The notes: generated from the sequence alone by a model not told the origin. A stretch of 11,728 bases of DNA from Chloroflexota bacterium (GCA_028875175.1 JAPPFO010000239.1:1-11728), one strand, 5' to 3'; shown: positions 1 to 7,607, numbered from the stretch's first letter. Translations and numbers: made by a program.

Positions 1-599
1 ACGCCCAGCGTCGCGAAGATGCTCGCGTACTCCGTCCCGATCACCCCGGCCCCAACCACCGTCATCGACTTCGGAATCGAGTGCAGGTCCAGGATCCCGT
101 CGCTGTCCACCACCCGCGCCTTGTCGAACGGGATGTGCGCTGGCCGCGCCGGCCGGGATCCGGTCGCCAGGATCACCTTGTCGGCGCGGAGCTCCAGGAT
201 CGAGTTCTCCGTATGTACCGCAACCGTGTGCGGGTCCTCGAAGTGCGCAATGCCGTTCAGCATGTCGATGTCATTACGCAAGAACCCGTCGCGAACCACG
301 TCCACCTCGGACTGCACCACCTGCGCCGTCCGTCGCAGCAGGTCGTCCATCGTCACGTTCGTCATCACCCGGTAGGCCGCCCCGTAGAACGCCCGCTGCC
401 CCACCCCGGTCACGTGGATCACGGCCTCGCGCAGCGTCTTCGAGGGAATCGTCCCCCGGTGCACGGCCTGCCCGCCCACGTACCGCTGGCGGTCGATGGT
501 TACGACCCGCTTGCCCACCTTGGCGGCCTGGATCGCCGCCCGCCGCCCGGCCGGCCCCGTGCCGATGATGACGATGTCGTAGTGCTCGGGCTCTCTCAT
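1..599 (-). CDS. sthA: Soluble (Si-specific) NAD(P)+ transhydrogenase, 5' part, cut by left edge
   Basis: The first 199 codons are present, starting at ATG 597-599 (MREPEHYDIVIIGTGPAGRR); the 3' part lies beyond position 1. SthA is a cytosolic FAD flavoprotein that passes hydride between NADPH and NAD+. The N-terminal FAD Rossmann motif GTGPAG is at residues 13-18. The segment GGQAVHRGTIPSKTLRE (from residue 42) aligns with the active-site helix of dihydrolipoamide dehydrogenases. The two redox cysteines of that family are replaced by Ala45 and Thr50, and the T-I-P-S-K form is typical of SthA. A later ATGSRPARP motif and the start of the second (NAD-binding) Rossmann fold, VVGAGVIGTEYASIF near residues 180-195, follow in order. 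The start is preceded by only a weak purine-rich GGAAA. About 490 bp separate it from the upstream same-strand MBL gene, so it probably has its own promoter. Another disulfide-less family member is the main alternative. Confidence 0.85.
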   Translation of the reverse strand, partial: MREPEHYDIVIIGTGPAGRRAAIQAAKVGKRVVTIDRQRYVGGQAVHRGTIPSKTLREAVIHVTGVGQRAFYGAAYRVMTNVTMDDLLRRTAQVVQSEVDVVRDGFLRNDIDMLNGIAHFEDPHTVAVHTENSILELRADKVILATGSRPARPAHIPFDKARVVDSDGILDLHSIPKSMTVVGAGVIGTEYASIFATLG

Positions 600-1090
600 T
601 TTCCAGTCAACACCTTCGCTGCCAATCTAAGTATCCGACACGGGCGAAGTGCGAGGCGACGCACCGCAGGGTGGCCCCACGTGCTCGGGAAACGCTTGCA
701 AGGCGTTGAGGGCGAGCAAAGGGGTGGCTGTGCGGGGGACGGCAAGGTGCGGAGGCGGGGGTTTGCGCGCGTGTAAGAGTTTTTTCCAAAAAACTCTTCG
801 GTTCGTTTTGGGGCGTGTTTTGGCGGATTCGGGGTGCAACGGCTCGGTGGCGAGTGGGTAGGGCCGGCCCACGGCAGCCGGGCTAGTTGGGGTGTGGCAG
901 GTGGGGCGGCCAGGGCCGACAGGTTGCGGAGGACGAGTTGTGGTGGCATGGTTGGTATTGTACCCTTGATGCGTACTAGTGGCAAGTCGAGCGGCGGTTG
1001 GCAGCGGCCTAGGACGATGGGACCGCCGGGCTGGCACGTGGCGTACCCGGGTTGATCGCCACACGGTCCGGCAGTTGTTTATCGATCTCC
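600..1090. other. Non-coding gap between sthA and the sox operon
   Basis: This 491-bp stretch has no open frame that looks like a protein: candidate frames on both strands are low-complexity Arg/Pro/Gly/Ala translations without recognisable motifs or a good ribosome binding site. It should hold the sthA promoter and the end of the sox transcript. Structures seen are an AT-rich palindrome at 775-798, a stem-loop at 683-717 (AACGC 691-695 with GCGTT 703-707, outer GCTC/GAGC) and a 10-bp GGGCCGGCCC palindrome at 861-870. No sigma70 -35/-10 pair with good spacing was found for sthA. Confidence 0.6.
775..798. promoter_or_regulatory. Perfect AT-rich palindrome, possible operator or terminator
   Basis: The arm AAGAGTTTTTT (775-785) is followed by CC and its exact reverse complement (788-798), giving two 11-nt arms with no mismatch. 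The A/T tracts stand out in GC-rich surroundings. It lies about 175 bp upstream of the sthA start and about 290 bp beyond the end of the sox/MBL operon. It lacks the GC-rich stem followed by a T-run of a standard intrinsic terminator, so an operator or bendable protein-binding site is at least as likely. The function is unknown. Confidence 0.4.
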
Positions 1091-1984
1091 TCAAGAGCGA
1101 TGCGGCCAACTCTCGACGGGGATTTCGAGGAAATCTTTGCCGAGGATGACGTCGCCGGGGAAGTTGGCGCGGGCTTCGGTGAGCATGGCGGATTGGCGTC
1201 TGGGATCGTCGGCGGTGGTGTCGAGGTGGACGAGGACGAGGCGCCTGGCGTTGGCCCGGGCGGCGATGCGGGCGGCGCCGGCGGCGCCGGTGCAACTGGT
1301 GGCGATCTCGGGCCAGCGGTCGATGTCGTCCTGAAGGTCCATGGCCATGTGGACGAGGACGTCGGCGTCGCGGGCGAAGTCGACGAGCGCCGGAAGGGGC
1401 CGGGTGTCGCCGGAGATGACCACGGAGGCGGACGGTGTTTCAAGACGATATGACAGTGAGTTGAGGTAGGGCTGGACGTGGCGGGCGGGGCCGGTGGTGA
1501 CGGTCCAGCGGTCGCCGGCGACAACTTCGTCCTCGTCCAGTTCGTGGACGACCAGCGTGGGAAGCGTGCGGGGCATGGGGCCGCCGCGAAGCTGGTGGAT
1601 GCGTTGGCTGAGGGGGTGCCGCGTGCGGGCTTGCAGGTCGGGGCCGTAGACGCCGTCAGGGCCGAAGAGCTGTTCGGTGATGCGGAGAAGCGGTGGCGGG
1701 CCGTAGACGGTGAGGGCATCGCCGGCGCCGGCGCCCTGGTCCCAACGGGCCATGACGAAGTGGCCGAAGTCAGCCATGTGGTCGAAGTGGTGGTGGGTGA
1801 AGAAGAGTTGGTCGATTGCCAGCGGGTCGATGGATGAGGCGAAGAGGTTCATGGCGGAGCCGGGGCCGAGGTCGAAGATGGCGCCGGCTCCGTCCGACAG
1901 AACGGCGATGGATTGGCCGGCGCGGTGGGCGCGGGGGGTGGGGTTGCCGGTGCCGAGGAGGACGAGGCGCAGGTCGGTGGTCAT
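1091..1984 (-). CDS. MBL-fold metallo-hydrolase, RNase Z-like
   Basis: This 297-aa cytosolic metallo-beta-lactamase-fold protein closes the sox operon. The metal site is readable: the HxHxDH motif in FTHHHFDHMADF (His64, His66, Asp68, His69), His169 in ARHVQPYLNSLSYRL, Asp193 in VISGDTRP and His253 in LVLVHLD. The early GTGNP motif (residues 11-15) and the late H-x(n)-SLSYRL block resemble the RNase Z/arylsulfatase-like branch. No exosite arm for tRNA processing is evident, so the substrate is open. The start ATG (1982-1984) overlaps the soxG stop in an ATGA junction, which implies translational coupling; no separate Shine-Dalgarno sequence is seen. This family is not a standard sarcosine oxidase partner. 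A link to one-carbon or peroxide by-products would be speculation. Confidence 0.8.
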   Translation of the reverse strand: MTTDLRLVLLGTGNPTPRAHRAGQSIAVLSDGAGAIFDLGPGSAMNLFASSIDPLAIDQLFFTHHHFDHMADFGHFVMARWDQGAGAGDALTVYGPPPLLRITEQLFGPDGVYGPDLQARTRHPLSQRIHQLRGGPMPRTLPTLVVHELDEDEVVAGDRWTVTTGPARHVQPYLNSLSYRLETPSASVVISGDTRPLPALVDFARDADVLVHMAMDLQDDIDRWPEIATSCTGAAGAARIAARANARRLVLVHLDTTADDPRRQSAMLTEARANFPGDVILGKDFLEIPVESWPHRS

Positions 1985-2586
1985 GCGGTGTTCGACTCGG
2001 GGAAGCTGAGGCCGAAGTGGCGGGCGGCGTCCTGGAGCCAGGCGGCGACGTAGGGGGCGAAGCTGCGGCGGACGGTGATGTCGATGGTGGGGGTGTCGTC
2101 GACGGCTATGAGGAGGGCCTGGGCTCGGGCGAGCAGGGTTTGGGCGCAGGCGCCGGGTTGGAAGACGGACGGGTGGAGATCGAGGGCGCAGCCGCGGGCG
2201 AGGACGTCGAGGGTTGAGGGGCCGCTGAGGCGAATGACGGTTTGGCCGGCGCTTAAATCAACGACGGAGGCGAATTGGCCGGATAGGGCGGTTTGCAGGT
2301 CTGCGAGCAGGGCGTCGGATTGGTGGTGATCGGCGAGCAGAAGCCATTCGTCGGGACCGAGCCAGATGGCCATCAGGTCGTCTCCGGCGGTGGTGGTGTT
2401 GGGGGTGAGCGGGAGTTTGATGCCGAGGACTCGATGCACCGCCGCGAGGGCTGTGGCGTCGGCGGGGTCCAGGCGGAGGTTGAGGTGGGTGAGGAAGGGG
2501 CGTTCGGCGAGCTGGCCGTTATGCGCGGGCGACTCGGCGGATTGGATTGCACCTAGGGGTGAGCGGCGGGGTATGGACCTAGACAT
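1981..2586 (-). CDS. soxG: Sarcosine oxidase gamma subunit
   Basis: This 201-aa protein is the small gamma subunit of heterotetrameric sarcosine oxidase, a structural subunit related to part of the aminomethyltransferase fold. Family-like features are SPLGA near the N-terminus (residues 9-13), the WLGPDEWLLL block in the first half, the DLSAGQTVIRLSGP segment, and a C-terminal ITVRRSFAPYVAAWLQDAA helix that ends most SoxG proteins. The size is usual for the family. The ATG at 2584-2586 gives an 8-nt overlap with the soxA stop (2579-2581), and its own stop overlaps the MBL start, so it is in the middle of a tightly coupled operon. No ribosome binding site stands out, which fits coupling. Identity rests on motifs plus the canonical B-D-A-G gene order. 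Confidence 0.88.
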   Translation of the reverse strand: MSRSIPRRSPLGAIQSAESPAHNGQLAERPFLTHLNLRLDPADATALAAVHRVLGIKLPLTPNTTTAGDDLMAIWLGPDEWLLLADHHQSDALLADLQTALSGQFASVVDLSAGQTVIRLSGPSTLDVLARGCALDLHPSVFQPGACAQTLLARAQALLIAVDDTPTIDITVRRSFAPYVAAWLQDAARHFGLSFPESNTA

Positions 2587-5563
2587 GCTGGCGGGCGCCC
2601 TGGGGGTCGTAGAAGACGGGGTGGCAGCTGCGGGCGGGGAGCCAGCGGTCGTCGTGGAGGGTGGCTACGTGGAGGCGCTCGCCGAGGGCGGCGCGGCCGC
2701 CGGTGATCATGGCGAGGGCGATGGAGCGGCCGAGGACGGGGCTGAAGTAGCTGGAGGTGACGTGGCCGCGCATGGGTAGAGGGCGCTGGGGGCCGGGCGA
2801 GTCCACGACATGTCCACCCTCGGGAAGGACCTGAGCGGGATCGTCGGTGAGCAGGCCGACGAGTTGCTTGCGGTCAGGACGAACGCTGTCCGGCCGGCTG
2901 AGGGAGCGCTTGCCGAGGAAGTCTTTGCGGCGGGAGAGGAGGCGGCCAAGGCCGACGTCATCCGGTGTGACCGAGCCATCGGTTTCCTGGCCGACGATGA
3001 TGAAGCCCTTTTCGGCGCGCAGGACGTGCATGGTCTCGGTGCCGTAGGGGGTAATGCCGAAGGGCCGGCCGGCGTCGACGAGGGCTTCCCAGACGTGGCG
3101 GGCACGGTCGGCGGGGACGTTGATTTCGTAGGAGAGTTCGCCGCTGAAGCTGATGCGGAAGACGCGGGCGGGGACGCCGGCGACCTGGCCTTCGCGGAAG
3201 GTCATGAAAGGAAAGTCGTCACGCGCGAGCGGGATGTCGGTGCCGGCGGCGGCGAGTACTTCGCGGCTACGGGGTCCGGCGAGGGCGATGTTGGACCAGT
3301 GCTCGGAGACGGAGGTGAGGTAGACGCGGAGGTCGGGCCACTCGGTCTGCAGCCACTGTTCGAGCCAGGCCAGCACGGGGGCCGCGTTGGAGGTGCTGGT
3401 GAACATGAGGTAGCGCTGATCATCGAGGCGGGCGGTGACGCCGTCGTCGAAGATCATGCCGTCCTCGCCGAGCATGAGGCCGTAGCGGCAGCGGCCGGGA
3501 CGGAGGCGCTTCCAGGCGTTGGTGTAGACGCGGTCGAGGAACTCGCCGGCGTCGGGGCCGGTGATCTCGATCTTGCCGAGGGTGGAGTAGTCGAGGATGC
3601 CGACGCGGTGGCGGACGGCGAGGCACTCGCGGGCGACGGCCTGGTGCATGGATTCGCCGGGCTGGGGGTAGTACCAGGCGCGGCGCCACTGGCCGACGTT
3701 TTCGAAGCTGGCGCCGGCGGCTTCGTGCCATTCCTGCATGGGGGTTACGCGGACGGGGTCGGCCAGGGGGCCAATGTGGCGTCCGGCGATGGCGCCGAGG
3801 CTTACGGGCGAGTAGGCGGGGCGATGGCGGGGGGTACCGACGGAGGCCGGGTCGCGACCGAGCAGCTCGGCGATGACACCGGTGGCTAGGGGATTGGCGA
3901 GCTTGCCTTGGTCGGGCCCCATGCCGAGGGTGGTGTAGCGCTTGACGTGCTCGATGGATTCGAAGCCTTCGCGGAGGGAGAGGCGGAGGTCGTCGAGGGT
4001 GACGTCTTCGTGGAGGTCGACGAACTGGGGTTTGGCGCGGGCGAGGTTGCCGGGGGGGAGCCAGTAGGGCTGAATTGGAGCCTGGGCGGAATCGTTGGCC
4101 CGGGGAACTTCGGGTTCGCTGCCGTTCGAGCGGCCAGCGGCCGCGGCTGCGGCGGAACCGGCCTGCGTGCCCTGACGAAGGGCGGCGGCCAGCTCCAGTT
4201 CACCCGCAACAGCGCCGGCGGGATGGATGCCGCGGCCTGGTTTGGGGGCAAAGGCAGCGAGCATCGGGTCCCATTCCGACGGACCTCTGGCCTGGGCGTG
4301 GAGGTGGAGGGCGGGGGCGAAGCCGCCGGAGATGCCGAGGAGGTCGCATTCGATAGCGCCGAGGGGGGCGCCGTCAAGGGAGCAAAGCTCGGCGGCGGCG
4401 ACGCGTCCACGGCCGTGGGCATGGCGGACGACCGCGCCCGGGTGGACCGGGATGCCCTGCGCCCGGGCTTCGGATGGAAGATCGCCGTCGGGATCGGTAC
4501 GCACGTCGGCGATGGCGGCGACGGGGACTCCGGCATCGGTCAGGTCGAGGGCGGTGCGGTAGGCGGAGTCGTTGTTGGTGAAGAGGACCGCGCGGGAGCC
4601 TGGGGCCACGGCGTAGCGGCGGACGTAGGTGGAGATGGCGCCGGCGAGCATGACGCCGGGGCGGTCGTTGTTGGCGAAGAGCAGGGGGCGTTCGTGGGCG
4701 CCGGTGGCGAGGACGATCTGTTTGGGGAGAACGCGCCAGACGCGGGCACCGTTCTCGGAACCGGCGGAGTCGGGCTGATCGGTGATGAGGCGTTCGGCGA
4801 GGAGGACGAGGTTGCTTTCGTAGAGGCCGAAGGCGGTGGTGTTGGGGAGGAGGGTGACACCGGGGGCCGCGGTGAGTTCGGCGGTAACGGCGTCGGCCCA
4901 ATCGGGTCCGGGGAGGTCATCGACTCGCTCGCGACTGGCGAGGAGGCTTCCGCCTGGCTCTGCCTGCTCGTCGACAAGGATCACGCGCGCTCCGGTGTGT
5001 GCGGCTGCGCGGGCAGCGGCGAGGCCGGCGGGGCCAGCCCCTACCACCAGGACGTCGCAATGGGCGTGGACGTGGTCGTAGCGGTCGGGATCGGGGGCGT
5101 CGGGCGCGTGGCCGAGGCCGGCGGCGTGGCGCAGGAAGTGCTCGTAGAGCGGCCAGAAGCGGCGCGGCCACATGAGGGTCTTGTAGTAGAAGCCGGCGGG
5201 AATGAAGGGGGCCGCGAGGCCGAAGACGGACATCACGTCGTATTCGAGGGTTGGCCAGGCGTTGACGTGGCGGACCTTCAGGACGGGCGTGGCCGCGGTG
5301 ACCGTGGCCAGCCGGTTGGGGAGGGTGCGGGCGCCGTGGCCGATCTGGACGAAGGCATTGGGATCTTCAGCGCCGGCCGAGACGATGCCGCGGGGTCGGT
5401 GGTGCTTGAAGCTGCGGCCGACCAGGGTGACGCCGTTGGCGAGGAGGGCGGAGGCGACGGTGTCGCCGCGGTAGGCATTGATGGGGCGTCCGTCGAAGGT
5501 GAATTGGAGGGGCGCGTCGCGGTCGATGCGGCCGCCGTGGTCGAGGCGGAAGGGCTGGCTCAT
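2579..5563 (-). CDS. soxA: Sarcosine oxidase alpha subunit
   Basis: This is the 994-aa large subunit. It binds NAD+ in an N-terminal dehydrogenase-like half and tetrahydrofolate in a C-terminal aminomethyltransferase (GcvT-like) half, where the methylene group from sarcosine oxidation is captured as 5,10-methylene-THF. Residues 1-90 form the 2Fe-2S-ferredoxin-like domain without cysteines (FTFDGRPINAYRGDTVASAL, SFKHHRPRGI), as usual in SoxA. The Rossmann motif VVGAGPAG is at 173-180, ATGAHERPLLFANNDRPGVM at 286-305, and a low-complexity Ala/Pro linker spans about 470-500. The folate domain runs from about 630 to 970, with RISFSGELSYEINVP at 803-817 and RAEKGFIIVGQETDG at 849-863. The start at ATG 5561-5563 (MSQPFRLDHGGR) is chosen because it overlaps the soxD stop (ATGA) and fits the family N-terminus; an Arg/Pro-rich upstream extension of 80 codons lies out of frame inside soxD. 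Confidence 0.96.
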   Translation of the reverse strand: MSQPFRLDHGGRIDRDAPLQFTFDGRPINAYRGDTVASALLANGVTLVGRSFKHHRPRGIVSAGAEDPNAFVQIGHGARTLPNRLATVTAATPVLKVRHVNAWPTLEYDVMSVFGLAAPFIPAGFYYKTLMWPRRFWPLYEHFLRHAAGLGHAPDAPDPDRYDHVHAHCDVLVVGAGPAGLAAARAAAHTGARVILVDEQAEPGGSLLASRERVDDLPGPDWADAVTAELTAAPGVTLLPNTTAFGLYESNLVLLAERLITDQPDSAGSENGARVWRVLPKQIVLATGAHERPLLFANNDRPGVMLAGAISTYVRRYAVAPGSRAVLFTNNDSAYRTALDLTDAGVPVAAIADVRTDPDGDLPSEARAQGIPVHPGAVVRHAHGRGRVAAAELCSLDGAPLGAIECDLLGISGGFAPALHLHAQARGPSEWDPMLAAFAPKPGRGIHPAGAVAGELELAAALRQGTQAGSAAAAAAGRSNGSEPEVPRANDSAQAPIQPYWLPPGNLARAKPQFVDLHEDVTLDDLRLSLREGFESIEHVKRYTTLGMGPDQGKLANPLATGVIAELLGRDPASVGTPRHRPAYSPVSLGAIAGRHIGPLADPVRVTPMQEWHEAAGASFENVGQWRRAWYYPQPGESMHQAVARECLAVRHRVGILDYSTLGKIEITGPDAGEFLDRVYTNAWKRLRPGRCRYGLMLGEDGMIFDDGVTARLDDQRYLMFTSTSNAAPVLAWLEQWLQTEWPDLRVYLTSVSEHWSNIALAGPRSREVLAAAGTDIPLARDDFPFMTFREGQVAGVPARVFRISFSGELSYEINVPADRARHVWEALVDAGRPFGITPYGTETMHVLRAEKGFIIVGQETDGSVTPDDVGLGRLLSRRKDFLGKRSLSRPDSVRPDRKQLVGLLTDDPAQVLPEGGHVVDSPGPQRPLPMRGHVTSSYFSPVLGRSIALAMITGGRAALGERLHVATLHDDRWLPARSCHPVFYDPQGARQHV

Positions 5564-5826
5564 GACGAGTTGCCGTAGGTGCTGGCGCCGAGGATCTCGT
5601 TGGTGACGGTGTCGCGCTCGACGATGAACCAGCGGCGGCAGCCGGCGGTGTGGCACCACTGCTCGCGGTGGCGGCCGCGGCGGTTGTCGCGCATGAAGAG
5701 GTAGTCGGCCCACTGCTCGTCGGTGAGCGCGTCGGGGTCGGCGGGGCGGGGGATGTCGGCTTCGCCGGCGAAGGTGAACTCGTCGTCCTCGCGGGGTCCG
5801 CACCAGGGGCAGGGGATCAGGAGCAT
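5560..5826 (-). CDS. soxD: Sarcosine oxidase delta subunit, zinc-binding
   Basis: This 88-aa subunit is the small zinc-binding component of heterotetrameric sarcosine oxidase. The sequence begins MLLIPCPWCGPREDDEF and carries the expected ligands Cys6, Cys9, His59 and Cys63 (CPWCG, then WCHTAGC). Other family hallmarks are RPADPDALTDEQWADYLFMRDN in the middle and RRWFIVERDTVTNEI near the end. The length is typical. It starts 4 nt after the soxB stop and its TGA overlaps the soxA ATG, so translation is probably coupled on both sides; no Shine-Dalgarno is visible. Confidence 0.95.
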   Translation of the reverse strand: MLLIPCPWCGPREDDEFTFAGEADIPRPADPDALTDEQWADYLFMRDNRRGRHREQWCHTAGCRRWFIVERDTVTNEILGASTYGNSS

Positions 5827-5830
5827 GGGA

Positions 5831-7081
5831 TCAGTGGGCGACGGCGGCGGCGCCGTGCTCGTCGATCAGGGCGCCGGTGGTGAAACGATCGAGGGCGAAC
5901 GGCTCGTTGAGGGGGTGCGGTTCCTGGTGGGCGAGGGTGTGGGCGAAGACCCAGCCGGAGCCAGGGGTGGCCTTGAAGCCGCCGGTGCCCCAGCCGCAGT
6001 TCATGAAGAGGCCCTTGATTGGGGTGCCGGAGATGATGGGGCTGGCGTCGGGGCAGACGTCCACGGTGCCGGCCCACTGCCGCAGCATGCGGACGCGGCT
6101 GAAGATGGGGAATAGCTCGCAGACGGCGGCGAGGACGTGCTCGATGATGCGGAAATTGCCGTTGAGGTCGTAGCTGACGGGGGCGTCGATGCCGGCGCCG
6201 AGGACGAGTTCACCGCGGTCGGTCTGGTGAATGTAGACGTGGACGGCGGCGGACATGACGACGGGGTCGAAGACCGGCTTGAGGGGCTCGGTGACCAGCG
6301 CCTGGAGGGGGTGGGACTGGATGGGGAGCCGGATGCCGGCCATGGAGGCGAGGACGCTGGCGTTGCCGGCGACGACCAGACCGACCGTGCCGGCGCGGAT
6401 TTCGCCGCGGGTGGTTTCCAATGCGGTGACGCGGCCGTTGGCGGTGCGGATACCGGTGACTTCGCAGTTCTCGATGATGTCGACACCGAGCGCGTCGGCG
6501 GCGCGGGCGTAGCCCCAGGCGACGGCGTCGTGACGGGCCACGCCGCCGCGGCGTTGCAGGGTTCCGCCGAGGACTGGGTAGCGGGTATGGGGGGAGGTGT
6601 TGAGGATGGGGACAAGCTTGCTTATCTCATCGGTGGATAGGAGTTCGGCGTCGATGCCATTGAGCTGGTTGGCGCCGACGCGGCGGGCGAGGTCGCGCAC
6701 TTCCTGCTCGGAGTGCGCGATGTTCAGCAAGCCACGCTGGCTGAACATGACGTTGTAGTTGAGCTCCTGGCTGAGGCCTTCCCAGAGCTTGAGGGAAAAC
6801 TCGTAGATGTGGGCGCTGGCGTCCCAGAGGTAGTTGGAGCGGACGATGGCGGTGTTGCGGCCGATGTTTCCGCCGCCGAGCCAGCCGCGCTCGAGCACGG
6901 CGACGTTGGTGACGCCGTGGAGCTTCGCGAGGTAGTAGGCGGTGGCCAAGCCATGGCCGCCAGCGCCGACGATTACGACGTCGTAGGCCGGCTTTGGCTC
7001 AGCCTTGCGCCAGGCGGGAGTCCAGTCGCGGTGGCCGCGCAGGCCGCGACGGATGAGGTTGGGGAACGAGTAGAACTGCAT
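5831..7081 (-). CDS. soxB: Sarcosine oxidase beta subunit, FAD/FMN flavoprotein
   Basis: This 416-aa catalytic subunit oxidises sarcosine with FAD and passes electrons through a covalently bound FMN to O2, making H2O2. The N-terminal FAD-binding motif is DVVIVGAGGHGLATAYYLAK (residues 34-53), followed by LERGWLGGGNIGRNTAIVRSNY. The segment GGVARHDAVAWGYARAAD contains His184, which corresponds to the histidine that carries FMN in characterised SoxB proteins. The C-terminal FAD-contact region GLFMNCGWGTGGFKATPGSG is intact. The start MQFYSFPNLIRRGLRGH (ATG 7079-7081) matches the usual SoxB N-terminus, although no good ribosome binding site precedes it. An in-frame ATG 30 codons upstream (7171) has GCGAGG just ahead of it and could give a longer product. 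This is the first gene of the soxBDAG-MBL operon. Confidence 0.95.
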   Translation of the reverse strand: MQFYSFPNLIRRGLRGHRDWTPAWRKAEPKPAYDVVIVGAGGHGLATAYYLAKLHGVTNVAVLERGWLGGGNIGRNTAIVRSNYLWDASAHIYEFSLKLWEGLSQELNYNVMFSQRGLLNIAHSEQEVRDLARRVGANQLNGIDAELLSTDEISKLVPILNTSPHTRYPVLGGTLQRRGGVARHDAVAWGYARAADALGVDIIENCEVTGIRTANGRVTALETTRGEIRAGTVGLVVAGNASVLASMAGIRLPIQSHPLQALVTEPLKPVFDPVVMSAAVHVYIHQTDRGELVLGAGIDAPVSYDLNGNFRIIEHVLAAVCELFPIFSRVRMLRQWAGTVDVCPDASPIISGTPIKGLFMNCGWGTGGFKATPGSGWVFAHTLAHQEPHPLNEPFALDRFTTGALIDEHGAAAVAH

Positions 7082-7175
7082 GCGCGGCCCGGGGTATTGG
7101 CGGTGAGGGAAGCGTAGCGCGGTTGGGACGGCTTGCGTACGGGGATGGAGGCGCGGCGTCCTACGGGACATGGAG

Positions 7176-7192
7176 CCTCGCCAGCGGCGAGG
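7176..7192. repeat. 7-bp stem-loop upstream of soxB
   Basis: CCTCGCC (7176-7182) and GGCGAGG (7186-7192) form a perfect stem with a 3-nt AGC loop. It lies about 95 bp before the soxB start and about 100 bp after the end of the first small tandem gene. No T-run follows on the minus strand, so it is not a clear terminator; it could also act in the soxB leader. A smaller GACGC/GCGTC stem is at 7248-7260. Confidence 0.4.
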
Positions 7193-7293
7193 TTGGCTAC
7201 GTCACCTTAGCCGGGTGGGTTGCCGTGAGTGCCGGGATTACTTGAGGGACGCGGAGCGTCGTGCTCTGCGGCCCCGTGTCACAGGGACTTGCG

Positions 7294-7530
7294 CTAGCCG
7301 GCCAAACGATCCACGGCGATCACCACGCCAGCGGCCGCAGCGGCCGCTGCAAGAACGAGCCCGGCGAGCCAACGCGTCTGTGAAGCCATGGCGGCGGTCA
7401 GTTCGGCCATGGCGGCAGTGAGACGGGTTTCGAGGGCGGCCAAGTCGGCCTTGGTGGCGTAGTGACGCAAAGTGCGGTCCAGTTCCTCGCGCAATTCAGA
7501 GCGAGTGAGCGGGGGTTCTTCGATGGCCAT
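7294..7530 (-). CDS. Small coiled-coil, tail-anchored membrane protein, tandem copy 1
   Basis: This 78-aa protein begins MAIEEPPLTRSELREELDR. An N-terminal charged helix is followed by the block ATKADLAALETRL, a short Ala-rich coiled coil (TAAMAEL then TAAMASQ, a 7-residue duplication) and a single C-terminal membrane helix (WLAGLVLAAAAAAAGVVIAV) ending DRLAG. The layout resembles bacterial DUF1640/CCDC90-like proteins; that family match is by pattern only. Topology is probably cytoplasmic N-terminus with a membrane anchor. The start at 7530 is chosen over 7554 because GGAGGAGG (7541-7548) sits 10 nt ahead of it, so the upstream MGGGGIGL codons are really the ribosome binding site. It is closest to copy 2, differing mainly by the heptad insert. 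Function unknown. Confidence 0.75.
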   Translation of the reverse strand: MAIEEPPLTRSELREELDRTLRHYATKADLAALETRLTAAMAELTAAMASQTRWLAGLVLAAAAAAAGVVIAVDRLAG

Positions 7531-7578
7531 CAAGCCAATGCCTCCTCCGCCCATGAATGGAACCGATGTCCTGAATTG

Positions 7579-7607
7579 ATCGTTGCATGCCGATGGTGCT
7601 CCGGCAA
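7579..7607 (-). promoter_or_regulatory. Promoter-like element of tandem copy 1
   Basis: On the minus strand, TTGCCG (7602-7607) is followed after 17 nt by AACGAT (7579-7584), 49 nt before the start codon. The -35 match is good (4 of 6 to TTGACA) and the -10 match is modest (3 of 6). The element is believed mainly because the same hexamers and spacings recur upstream of copies 2 and 3. Confidence 0.5.

Noticed and set aside
600..1055. Several small open frames in the gap between sthA and the MBL gene
   Set aside because: Overlapping frames on both strands, Arg/Pro/Gly-rich translations, no ribosome binding sites and no recognisable domains.
1009..1090. Out-of-frame stretch after the MBL gene that reads like a helical C-terminus (RIALEEIDKQLPDRVAI)
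   Set aside because: A frameshift would be needed. The MBL protein already ends normally shortly after its last metal ligand and is of normal length, so this is most likely chance; it would deserve a look if relatives have a longer C-terminus.
3908..5578. 556-codon plus-strand open frame opposite soxA (and a 359-codon one at 2810-3889)
   Set aside because: Both translate to Gly/Val/Glu/Ala-rich sequence with no motifs and lie wholly opposite the convincing soxA gene; long antisense frames are expected from GC-rich codon use.
5564..5803. 80-codon upstream extension of soxA
   Set aside because: It is Arg/Pro/His-rich, lies out of frame across the well-supported soxD gene, and the internal MSQPFRLDHGG start matches the family and the ATGA overlap.
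7082..7293. Possible glycine riboswitch upstream of soxB
   Set aside because: A glycine-sensing leader would make sense before a sarcosine oxidase operon, but no tandem aptamer-like conserved blocks were recognised; a covariance-model search (Infernal with the Rfam glycine model) would settle it.
7531..7554. MGGGGxGL extension shared by the tandem small proteins
   Set aside because: The codons are the ribosome binding site (GGAGGAGG and variants) correctly spaced before the next ATG, so the conservation reflects the leader; the same holds for 7878-7901 and 8369-8392.
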